DNA of 30,909 nt, from the NCBI GenBank assembly GCA_964492715.1, contig CAZBLK010000029.1, forward strand, positions 1 through 30,909, written 5' to 3'. Position numbers and translations under genes: made by a program. Below the pieces are notes generated by a model. It was not told the DNA's origin. It saw nothing but the letters and a program-made list of their open reading frames with translations, and did no database searches. Positions within the stretch are counted from its first letter, which is position 1. Each line of letters opens with the position of its first letter. Source of the DNA: CAZBLK01 sp964492715 (GTDB taxonomy: Bacteria > Bacillota > Clostridia > Lachnospirales > WRBF01). Below are positions 7,115 through 13,881 of this stretch, one piece after another.

Positions 7115-8014
7115 ATGTACTACAAATATAGAGTTGACATTTTTGAAAAATATAATACTGCATACCAATACTTTGCTAAATATTGCGATAAGCTCATATT
7201 GTTAGAAAATTATATACATAAAATAGTGTCAGATACCATACAATCTAATATTGAAGAATTTACATCAGACTATAACCATGCAAATTACCTACAACCTTTT
7301 TGGGGCAATTATCCACCAGAAGATAGGGGTAGAATGCCTATTGGTGACCAAATACCTTGGATTGAGGTTGGTGAACATTCCATTGGACATAAACTAACAC
7401 GACTGCTTTCTATAAGCTACTCTATTCGTGAAGTTTCACTCCCGTCAGGCAGTGATGACCGTTACATAATAAGTCATCCAAAGATTAAAGAAATTACAGG
7501 TTATACCGATTCTGTAATGGTTTTTATTGATGTGAAGTCTGTAGGACCTAGAGATGATGCTGAACATATTGTTGTTTCTCCTTACCAAGTTTCCGGAGAT
7601 GGTATTTGGAAAACTGTTAACGAAAATTTAGTTAACTCTGCAATGAAAGCTTTAGGTAATAGAACATCTCATGATTTCTATCCTGCTGTTTCACCAATAT
7701 ATGTTTTAAAAAATGGTATTGTATGTCCAACTATTCATATATTTATAAAACCTATTTATTGTATGCTTAGCCAGTATAATTCAATGCTACATGGGCAACC
7801 GTTACAAAAAATTAAAATTATTAGTTTGCCTAACGGGTTGCTATTAACCAAAAATCCTAATTATTTATCGGCTTACCCTAACTTGCTATTTCCGGGTAAA
7901 GATGATAAAAATAAAAGTATAAAGAAATTGCGTTGTAGGGTGTCATTCGATATTATACGAAAAATTGATTTGTGGCGGCTATCAGTAATAGCAGCGGAAA
8001 ATGAGCTACTATAG
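7115..8014 (+). CDS. bglIR: Type II restriction endonuclease, BglI homologue
   Basis: A 299-residue protein, as I remember the length of BglI. I recognise several blocks from BglI (GCCNNNNNGGC): DYNHANYLQPFWGNYPP, DRGRMPIGDQIPWIEVG, the SGSDDRY segment, VFIDVKSVGPRD, VSPYQVSGDG, HIFIKPIYCM and FPGKDD. The PD-(D/E)xK centre is visible as D114, D139 and K141 (in IDVKS), matching D116, D142 and K144 of BglI. The start is ATG 7115 with AAAGGAG. The gene is tail to tail with its methyltransferase, eight bases apart, sharing a terminator. Established: the family dimerises and cuts interrupted GCC/GGC sites. Inferred: this enzyme has the same or a closely related specificity. In a prophage it would protect a lysogen against unmethylated invaders and stabilise the element. 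Confidence 0.92.
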   Translation: MYYKYRVDIFEKYNTAYQYFAKYCDKLILLENYIHKIVSDTIQSNIEEFTSDYNHANYLQPFWGNYPPEDRGRMPIGDQIPWIEVGEHSIGHKLTRLLSISYSIREVSLPSGSDDRYIISHPKIKEITGYTDSVMVFIDVKSVGPRDDAEHIVVSPYQVSGDGIWKTVNENLVNSAMKALGNRTSHDFYPAVSPIYVLKNGIVCPTIHIFIKPIYCMLSQYNSMLHGQPLQKIKIISLPNGLLLTKNPNYLSAYPNLLFPGKDDKNKSIKKLRCRVSFDIIRKIDLWRLSVIAAENELL

Positions 8015-8027
8015 ACTTAGTCTATAG
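8009..8027. terminator. Bidirectional terminator holding both R-M stop codons
   Basis: CTATAGAC-TTA-GTCTATAG is a perfect 8-bp stem. It is extended on both sides by AGCT/AGCT pairing with one bulge. The endonuclease stop (8012-8014) and methyltransferase stop (8022-8024) both lie inside the stem, and T-rich sequence follows on each side. Confidence 0.7.
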
Positions 8028-8999
8028 CAGCTTCATTTGTAATGAACAGTTAGCTACATTTTTTTTTGCTAAATTAACGTACTTTGATTCTTTTTCAACA
8101 CCAATAAAATTTCTTCTTTCCAAAATAGAGGCAATTGCAGTAGTGCCACTTCCCATAAAACAGTCTAAAACAGTGTCATCAACTTGGGTATACAAGCGGA
8201 TAACCCGCTGAGCAAGCTCAATTGGAAATTTTGCCTCATGATCATTATTCTTTCGTACGGAAGGTATGAACCATACCCCTCTGCTTCCCCACTCAGACCA
8301 TTCAGCTTTTGTTAGTTTATCTCTCTCTACCAATGTAATCCCCGGTTTCCAGAAACAGTATAAATATTCGAATTCGGACACGGATCTATAAGAATTTGAG
8401 TGCCATTGCGAATTTGTCCAAGTAGGGTCTTTTACCCAAATTCTCCTATCATAAAGATACAGACCTGCTTCTTTAGCATAATCTTCTAGAAATCCGCCAA
8501 CAAGTTTTACTTTTGTTTGAGTATTATATTTTCCACCTCTAATATTATTGCCATTTAATCTTCTATCAACAGTTTGCTCGCTACAACCTAGCAGTTTTGC
8601 AAGTTGATATCTGTTGTAGTTAGGATATCGTTCCATTGCATCTAAAATTTGCTCTTTGGTTACAGTACATTTCAATTTTGATTTATTTAATGCTTGAAAT
8701 TTTGGCATAGACTCATCAGGGAATGCTAAAATATCATCAATATTTACTACTAAAAAAGAACCAGGTTTCAAGATATCAAAATGTAACCTAATAACAGTTT
8801 TTAATAAATATAACCAATCATCAAAAGTTTGTTCTTTTTCGTATTCTTTTCCAACATGATACGGAGGTGACCAAAAACTAAGAGCTATAGAGTCAGGTTC
8901 TATGGATTTGAGCATTTCTGTAGAGTCACCGTGGTAAATTTGATTTATAGTTAAATATTTATTATTTGAAATATTATTTGACTTGGAGGCACTTATCAT
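8022..8999 (-). CDS. DNA methyltransferase of the BglI-like system (beta class, probable N4-cytosine)
   Basis: A 325-residue protein starting at ATG 8999 with AAAGGAAA. Motif IV is SPPY (44-47), typical of N4-cytosine and some N6-adenine enzymes. Motif I comes later as LDCFMGSGTT (278-287), so motif order is beta class. Residues about 112-150 insert a helix-turn-helix-like segment (EQILDAMERYPNYNRYQLAK, then LGCSEQTVDRRL) between the catalytic blocks, probably part of target recognition. A TW..SQWHSNSYRS block (193-206) follows. The enzyme should modify the site cut by the adjacent BglI-like nuclease, using S-adenosylmethionine. A separate promoter would allow it to be made before the nuclease. 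Confidence 0.9.
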   Translation of the reverse strand: MISASKSNNISNNKYLTINQIYHGDSTEMLKSIEPDSIALSFWSPPYHVGKEYEKEQTFDDWLYLLKTVIRLHFDILKPGSFLVVNIDDILAFPDESMPKFQALNKSKLKCTVTKEQILDAMERYPNYNRYQLAKLLGCSEQTVDRRLNGNNIRGGKYNTQTKVKLVGGFLEDYAKEAGLYLYDRRIWVKDPTWTNSQWHSNSYRSVSEFEYLYCFWKPGITLVERDKLTKAEWSEWGSRGVWFIPSVRKNNDHEAKFPIELAQRVIRLYTQVDDTVLDCFMGSGTTAIASILERRNFIGVEKESKYVNLAKKNVANCSLQMKLL

Positions 9000-9032
9000 T
9001 TATATTTTCCTTTCATTTATTATTCGAAACTA

Positions 9033-9041
9033 ATTATAACA
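9033..9041 (-). promoter_or_regulatory. Extended -10 promoter of the methyltransferase gene
   Basis: TGTTATAAT on the minus strand gives an exact TATAAT with the TGN extension, 34 bases before the ATG. The -35 region is weak, as expected for this promoter type. Confidence 0.45.
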
Positions 9042-9648
9042 CATTTCTTTAATAATATAAGCAGGTAATTTTATTTCGTATCTTAAAATGGATATATTTA
9101 CCCTATCTCTTGATTGCATAAAAAATAAAATATGTCTTGCTAAAAATATGTCTGGAAAGGTGTCAATAGTAAGTTTGGGCATTTAAGTTTTTTCTGCTTA
9201 GCGTTGTGCATGAATTACTTCATTCTTAAACTTGTTGACTTCCTAGTAAGCACTTTAACGTTTTATTTGCTTGTAATGAATTTGAAGACTTTGTTATATA
9301 ACGATCATTTTGGAATATTTTAACCTCCATTTTAGTTTTAGAGATATTGTTTCATAATAATTATATATGTTTGTAAAGTTAATTGGTTCATTAAGGCTAA
9401 TGTGATAAAGAATAAGTCTTTTTTGGCTGTGCACGACAAAGCGGAATAACTCGTCAGTGTCAATTTCATTCTTCACCTCTACTATAGCTTACTTTCCTTT
9501 TGGATGATTATTCCCTGTTCAGATTGTTTCGGACATGACCCCTTGATTATACTAGAAGTCTTTGAAAACAGGTTTAAATGTTTTTTACATAGCCATACTT
9601 CAATCCTAAAAGTTAATAACATAATCAGCATGTCGAAGAAATATGCTA
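9042..9648. other. Intergenic region without a confident gene
   Basis: About 600 bases separate the methyltransferase from the CIRCE operon. Besides the doubtful small frame at 9294-9476, I see only AT-rich sequence and scattered G/T-rich patches (for example TGTCAATAGTAAGTTTGGGC at 9171 and TTTCGGACATGACCCC around 9527). These might be insertion-sequence remnants, but no transposase fragment is readable. Confidence 0.35.
9294..9476 (-). CDS. Doubtful 60-residue frame, possibly a remnant
   Basis: A leftward frame begins at GTG 9476. That GTG overlaps the only ribosome-like AGAGGTG, so a proper start is lacking. The peptide (start KNEIDTDELFRFVVHSQKRL) has plausible composition, and the DNA is not low-complexity. 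It could be the tail of a degraded gene left in the space between the R-M pair and the CIRCE operon. No family is recognised. Confidence 0.2.
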   Translation of the reverse strand: MKNEIDTDELFRFVVHSQKRLILYHISLNEPINFTNIYNYYETISLKLKWRLKYSKMIVI

Positions 9649-9676
9649 TTGACAATTAGTAAATATTTGGTATAAT
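9649..9676 (+). promoter_or_regulatory. Consensus sigma-A promoter overlapping a CIRCE operon leader
   Basis: TTGACA (9649-9654) and TATAAT (9671-9676), both exact, with a 16-base spacer. The expected start at about 9683 lies inside the CIRCE operator, the normal layout for HrcA-repressed promoters. Confidence 0.85.
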
Positions 9677-9680
9677 TTTA

Positions 9681-9707
9681 TTAGCACTCACAACAGTTGA
9701 GTGCTAA
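9681..9707 (+). promoter_or_regulatory. Perfect CIRCE operator (HrcA binding site)
   Basis: TTAGCACTC (9681-9689), nine bases, then GAGTGCTAA (9699-9707). This is the exact CIRCE consensus TTAGCACTC-N9-GAGTGCTAA. It starts four bases after the -10 box and ends just before AAAAGGAGG. In Firmicutes CIRCE normally controls groES-groEL and hrcA-grpE-dnaK. Here it precedes a metallo-beta-lactamase-fold cargo operon. Confidence 0.95.
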
Positions 9708-9727
9708 TAAAAAGGAGGTAATCTTAA

Positions 9728-10643
9728 ATGCTTAAAACAAAAGACATTTATAGTGTGAAGGTTTTAGGAACAAAAGGTTATGAAGATGATGGCAGTGCAC
9801 GGCATGGTGACTGTATTATAATTTATAACGATCAGAATAAACAGATGGTAGTATATGACTGTGGTTCTGAACAACATGCAAATACAGTACTAAAATTTAT
9901 GAATGATAATAGCATTTTAAAAACTGACGTGATTTTATCTCATAACGATAGCGACCACTTCAACGGAATTCAAAAGTTGATAGATAAAGATAAAGTTGAT
10001 AGAATCTTCACTACCTTACTTTTGAAATATGTTGATGCAATCTTAAAAAAACTTGATGATAAAAGACGTAAACCCGATAGTACTAAAGAACACATTCTCG
10101 AATTATACGATAATATCTTTAAGTTGAAAGGAAACAACCTTAAAGATATATATACATAAAGAAGAATTACCTGGAGGCATTACCTTTATTGGCCCAGACA
10201 AAGATACAATGATAGAAACGGTGGCAAAAGCAATTGAGGAAAATGATATTCAAACATCAAGTGGAAAAGAAACCCTTGTAAACTCTACCAGTTTGCAAAT
10301 TGCAGTCTCCATACAAGATAGTAAAAACTTGCTACTCTTGGGAGATGCAGCAGTTGAAAATGTAAAGTGCGATTTAACAAACTATTTTTACATTCAATTG
10401 CCTCATCATGGAAAGTTAGTGAGTGCAGAGGCTATTTTTGAAAAAATTAATGATACTGATACAGCAAATCATACCTTTATTGTATCTGATAATACTGGTA
10501 ACTCTAATGGAGGTTCAGATGATTTAATGAAGTCTAATGTACGTAAAGGTAAGGTCATAAAAAATACTAAAAATGGTGATATTGAGCTAGGTTTTCCTAC
10601 CTATTCCTCGCTTGAAAGTGCAAGAACCAATTTTGGCATATGA
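9728..10643 (+). pseudogene. MBL-fold (ComEC/Rec2-type) metallo-hydrolase, split by a frameshift
   Basis: Two frames together form one hydrolase of about 305 residues. The first part (ATG 9728, with AAGGAGG) has the ARHGDCIIIY strand, YDCGS, and the metal motif HNDSDH (72-77 within SHNDSDHFNG). It stops at 10157-10159 after LKDIY. The second part resumes in the +1 frame as HKEELPGGITFIGPD (from about 10156) and carries LLLLGDAA and LPHHG, the later metal ligands of the fold. The break lies in an ATATATATA run (about 10146-10155), so slippage, decay or a sequencing indel could explain it. The nearest likeness is the hydrolase domain of ComEC/Rec2. The substrate, possibly a nucleic acid or nucleotide, is unknown. 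The stop overlaps the next gene's start by four bases. Confidence 0.8.
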
Positions 10644-11122
10644 TTTGGTATATAAGCAAATTGATTGATTCTACTGAAGAATTTCACGAAAGAACAAAAT
10701 TCTATTCGGAATTGACAAGACGAGAGCTATTTATTATCGATAATTCAGATGACTTTTTTATCCTTTATGATGGTAGAAATGATAATCGCTGTATGATTAT
10801 CGGACATACCGATACAGCCCTTGATTTAATAAAGTTGTTGAAAGAAAAGAGTCAAAAAAGATACAAACTTTACCTTTGCGTTTGCAAAATGTCAGATGTC
10901 TATTTTCATGAAATACGCAAACTAACTACACCTTATGAATTATACTTGTCAAGGCAAGAAGATGTTAGGATAGGTACAAAATTGTATTTGGGCTGTTCTT
11001 TTCTAGATAAAACAGTTACTGGATTTGATTTTAAGGCAACTCGATCAGAACTAAATATGTTCAATTTGAAGCTAAAAGGATTTTTCAACAAATTAGATAA
11101 AAGCTTCACTTTACAGGAATAG
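10640..11122 (+). CDS. Unknown 160-residue partner of the MBL hydrolase
   Basis: No family is recognised. ATG 10640 overlaps the hydrolase stop in an ATGA junction, so the two are translationally coupled and share the CIRCE promoter. The protein is mixed alpha/beta. An N-terminal helix (STEEFHERTKFYSELTRREL) leads to FIIDNSDDFFILYDGRNDNR and then CMIIGHTDTALDLIKLLKEK, a strand-turn-helix like that of a small Rossmann-like or receiver-like domain. Then come KLYLCVCKMSDVYFHEI and a C terminus rich in Lys and Phe. It may sense a signal or regulate the hydrolase, but the sequence does not show which. Confidence 0.75.
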   Translation: MIWYISKLIDSTEEFHERTKFYSELTRRELFIIDNSDDFFILYDGRNDNRCMIIGHTDTALDLIKLLKEKSQKRYKLYLCVCKMSDVYFHEIRKLTTPYELYLSRQEDVRIGTKLYLGCSFLDKTVTGFDFKATRSELNMFNLKLKGFFNKLDKSFTLQE

Positions 11123-11147
11123 AATTATAGTTATGTTCATATTATAC

Positions 11148-11239
11148 AAGCCTGTTGAATAAAATATGTTTTGCTATTATCCCAAACTTGGACCTGACAA
11201 AACAATTAACCTAAGTCAAATGGATAAATCAACAGGCTT
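11148..11239. repeat. 92-bp element bounded by 11-bp inverted repeats
   Basis: AAGCCTGTTGA (11148-11158) and TCAACAGGCTT (11229-11239) are perfect inverted repeats 70 bases apart, lying between the ends of two convergent genes. The form recalls a very small MITE or an insertion-sequence remnant. No clean target duplication is visible, and there is no T-run to make it a normal terminator. Confidence 0.4.
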
Positions 11240-11275
11240 ATGTGTTACTGAAAATACAGTTAACTTCAAAAAATA

Positions 11276-12379
11276 TTAATCTTTAATAAATCTAATATAC
11301 ATACATTTTGTAACATCATATCCGTGTTTAAAAATCATATTAAATGTGTCTTCAGACGGCTTCCTTAAATCTGTGGGATAATTTGATACCTTAAACACTT
11401 TGTCATCTTTTAAGCACTCTGATATTAAATTATTTTTTTCTATTGCATCCATTGTAACATCTTTCATAATGTAGCTAGCAGAATTACCCATATTAATATA
11501 CATACCTTGTTTTGTGCGTTTAAAAAAATCTATAACAATTCTTGTCCTTAGAGCAGTAACTTGACTTGTTGCTATGTCCAGTAATCTTCTTAAGTTTTTA
11601 TGTGAAAGCCCCTTCTCTCTAAACTGCGTACCAATTTTTTTACCTGCGTTACTTACTATCAAATATGTAATATCATCACTTAACCTGCCTCCATCATCTG
11701 GCTTGAAAATTGATTCTATTCCTAGATTATCGTACACTCCTCCGTCCCACAAATGCAGTTCATTATAATTTTCTTTATAAGTGCCTTCATGAAATTCTGA
11801 CTTTTCCCATATGTAGTCAGTTATATTCAGCTTATATGGCCCAATTAAGACTGGAAATCCTGCTGAAGCAGCAAGTGCATTTGATAATTTAACATCACAC
11901 CTTGTATATCCAATCTTATGATCCCCCATTTGTTCTTGCGAAAATTTAAATCTTTTTCCTGTCTCATAAGTTGTACAATTTATTTGCCATTCTGGGTATG
12001 AATTGATATCAGATAAATTTGTATCTACTGACCAAACTTCCCTAATAGTATCAGATAAAATTATATTTTGCTCTTTAAACCAATTAAAAGGTAAAAGTTT
12101 ATTTACTACCAACGACTTTTGGATATTGTTTTCTAAAATAGTTTTTTTAATTCTTGGAAGAACTTCACATAAAAACTCTTTACTTGTAGGCCATTTATAG
12201 CCATTTGATGAGTAAATTAAACCAACTGCCAAACTAGCACCTGATACTGTTGAAATTTTTGATATGCTCTCTAACAGCCCTTTTTCAGCTAACCATTTAA
12301 TAACCCCTAAATGAAAAATTAATGCTCGTATTCCTCCACCCGAAAGTGCTAAAGCAATTTTCTCAGCTGAGTAATCCAT
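11276..12379 (-). CDS. Patatin-like phospholipase
   Basis: A 367-residue protein starting at ATG 12379 with AAAGGAAA. The patatin fold is clear: the oxyanion loop SGGGIRAL (13-20), the nucleophile elbow GASLA (47-51, Ser49; the usual form is GxSxG), and the catalytic Asp in WDGGVYDNLG (Asp212). The core is full length and the protein has no signal peptide or membrane segment. Bacterial patatins hydrolyse membrane phospholipids; several act as membrane-damaging effectors in anti-phage abortive systems such as CBASS. No cyclase or sensor gene adjoins this one, so a defence role is inference. It converges on the MBL operon and has its own promoter. Confidence 0.88.
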   Translation of the reverse strand: MDYSAEKIALALSGGGIRALIFHLGVIKWLAEKGLLESISKISTVSGASLAVGLIYSSNGYKWPTSKEFLCEVLPRIKKTILENNIQKSLVVNKLLPFNWFKEQNIILSDTIREVWSVDTNLSDINSYPEWQINCTTYETGKRFKFSQEQMGDHKIGYTRCDVKLSNALAASAGFPVLIGPYKLNITDYIWEKSEFHEGTYKENYNELHLWDGGVYDNLGIESIFKPDDGGRLSDDITYLIVSNAGKKIGTQFREKGLSHKNLRRLLDIATSQVTALRTRIVIDFFKRTKQGMYINMGNSASYIMKDVTMDAIEKNNLISECLKDDKVFKVSNYPTDLRKPSEDTFNMIFKHGYDVTKCMYIRFIKD

Positions 12380-12437
12380 GTCATTTTCCTTTCTATAGAT
12401 AATATTAGATACAATAATTGGTGATATTAGTACAATT

Positions 12438-12466
12438 ATTATAGCATACCAACGTTAGGCATACAA
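12438..12466 (-). promoter_or_regulatory. Promoter of the patatin gene
   Basis: On the minus strand, TTGTAT (12466-12461), a 17-base spacer and an exact TATAAT (12443-12438), 58 bases before the start codon. Confidence 0.55.
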
Positions 12467-12762
12467 ATAAGAGTTGATTTTTTAAGTAAAGTAGGCTATC
12501 ATATTTTTCAATATAATACTACTTTATGATTGACCTAAAAAATATGTATGGTTTAATATTGTGAAAACTCAAAATAGAGCTATGTATTTTATGACATTAA
12601 AAGTACTCACGATACAAAACTTAGTTCGTGGAAGGCTATGCAGGAGCTTCACCTCCACTTTCGAATTTAAAATCCGAACACCCAAAATACATTTTTGTTA
12701 ATGGTCTGTTCGGAATCGTACTTGATAGAAGCATAACGCCTACTAAGTACAAATAACAATGC
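12467..12762. other. Intergenic region at the cargo/lysis boundary
   Basis: No gene is supported. The stretch holds an 8-bp stem TCCGAACA/TGTTCGGA (12673-12680 with 12707-12714, 26-base loop) and the second copy of TACTCACGATACA (12604-12616). The first copy of that word lies at 411-423. Confidence 0.4.
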
Positions 12763-12802
12763 AAGCCGATCCACTTGCCTACAAAAGCAAGATGAGCGGC
12801 TT
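12763..12802. terminator. Intrinsic terminator after the lysis module
   Basis: AAGCCG (12763-12768) pairs with CGGCTT (12797-12802), and CTTGC with GCAAG inside. A T-run follows on the plus strand (from 12805), and a moderately T-rich stretch follows on the minus strand. It lies 19 bases past the endolysin stop and would end the leftward late transcript. Confidence 0.6.
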
Positions 12803-12820
12803 CATTTTTTCTTGTTTCAT

Positions 12821-13879
12821 TTATTTGTAAAATCTATGCCCACCGTAGTCGAATAAGCGTGTTAATGCTGTTTCATGCCAACATTCAGCTGTTGCCCCCC
12901 TAAGCGTCCTAAAAAACAAAGCCCCCTGCGAATAATCCACTCCGCATAGGGCTTCTTGTACTGCTAAAATTGTATCCTGTTTCGGTACTGCCTTTTCGTA
13001 AGCACCGTTTCGAGTAGGCTCAAACTGCTGTGGCTGAAAAACTACGTCTTTAATCGTGTTAGGGAAGCTTTTTGCTTTTAGCCTGTTAAATATGACGTTT
13101 GCTACAAGGACTTTACCTTTCCTGTCCTCGCCGCCTGCTTCTGCTTGCACGATTTTTTGTAGAATTGTTAGTTCCTCACTGCTTACATTAACGGAAGCTT
13201 TTAGCCTAACTTCAATGGTTTTTGTGCTGTCATTCCATACTACAACAAAGTCCAAGGCTTCCAGAAGTTGTTTTGCTTGCACGAATGTAACGCCGTTGAC
13301 TATGTTTCCATTGATGTCAACCGTTTTTTGCCCGAATAAATCAAATTTAACGGTGCTAACGGCGGTTTGCGGCGGTTGTTGCTCTGTGGGCTTTTCCAGA
13401 TGCTTGATAAAGTCCGTCCAAAGCTCTGGGGTATCAAGCATAGTAGCAGGGCAATGTTTGCCCCAAGCGTCATAATGACGTTTGACTGCGGAAACTGGCA
13501 AGCCTGTTTTTGCAAGTATGTACCTTGTAAGCTCAATAGCGTTTTGCCTTGCCTTTGCGTAGTCACCATCTGAATTTACGCAAATTTCAATGCCGATTGA
13601 ATTGTCGTTTGTAATGTCACTTTTGCCCTTGTTATCCCCAACGTGCCACATTTTTAAGCATTTTCCGTTTTCAAACTCCCCAAGCTGTATAACTTGTTTG
13701 TCATCAACAATGAAGTGGGCTGATGAATTGGCAGCGGCATTTGTGTTCCAGTAATTAAAATGGGATAAAGCGTTTGCACCTTTAGCTTTGTTGGCTGTTT
13801 CGTGGATAACAACGTATTTTGGCTTAATTACAACGCCTTTACTGTAGTTCATTGCAATAAGCTTTTTTTCTATGTTCAA
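12821..13879 (-). CDS. Endolysin: amidase_2 plus SleB-type hydrolase
   Basis: A 352-residue lysis enzyme in three parts. Residues 1-160 are an N-acetylmuramoyl-L-alanine amidase_2 domain with zinc ligands in VIHETA (His26) and the later KRHYDAWGKHCP block. Residues about 175-228 resemble the copper-amine-oxidase N-terminal-like stalk domain (KTVDINGNIVNGVTFVQAKQ, then a VVWNDSTKTIEVRL end). Residues about 233-352 are a cell-wall hydrolase of the SleB/Hydrolase_2 family (IVQAEAGGEDRKGKVLVANV and FQPQQFEP). The pairing of amidase and glycosidase-like domains gives two cutting modes on peptidoglycan. No signal peptide is seen, so release depends on the holin encoded two bases upstream. Confidence 0.9.
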   Translation of the reverse strand: MNIEKKLIAMNYSKGVVIKPKYVVIHETANKAKGANALSHFNYWNTNAAANSSAHFIVDDKQVIQLGEFENGKCLKMWHVGDNKGKSDITNDNSIGIEICVNSDGDYAKARQNAIELTRYILAKTGLPVSAVKRHYDAWGKHCPATMLDTPELWTDFIKHLEKPTEQQPPQTAVSTVKFDLFGQKTVDINGNIVNGVTFVQAKQLLEALDFVVVWNDSTKTIEVRLKASVNVSSEELTILQKIVQAEAGGEDRKGKVLVANVIFNRLKAKSFPNTIKDVVFQPQQFEPTRNGAYEKAVPKQDTILAVQEALCGVDYSQGALFFRTLRGATAECWHETALTRLFDYGGHRFYK

Positions 13880-13881
13880 AA

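Noticed and set aside
9042..9648. Possible IS remnants (TGTCAATAGTAAGTTTGGGC; TTTCGGACATGACCCC)
   Set aside because: The two ends are not inverted repeats of each other and no transposase fragment could be read.
12467..12762. Possible DGR template repeat or small RNA gene downstream of the endolysin
   Set aside because: No similarity to the 14893-15010 variable region and no reverse transcriptase nearby; only a short 8-bp stem is visible.
13300..13569. Alternative frames inside the endolysin gene
   Set aside because: The amidase domain is unambiguous in the main frame, and these have no starts with ribosome sites.
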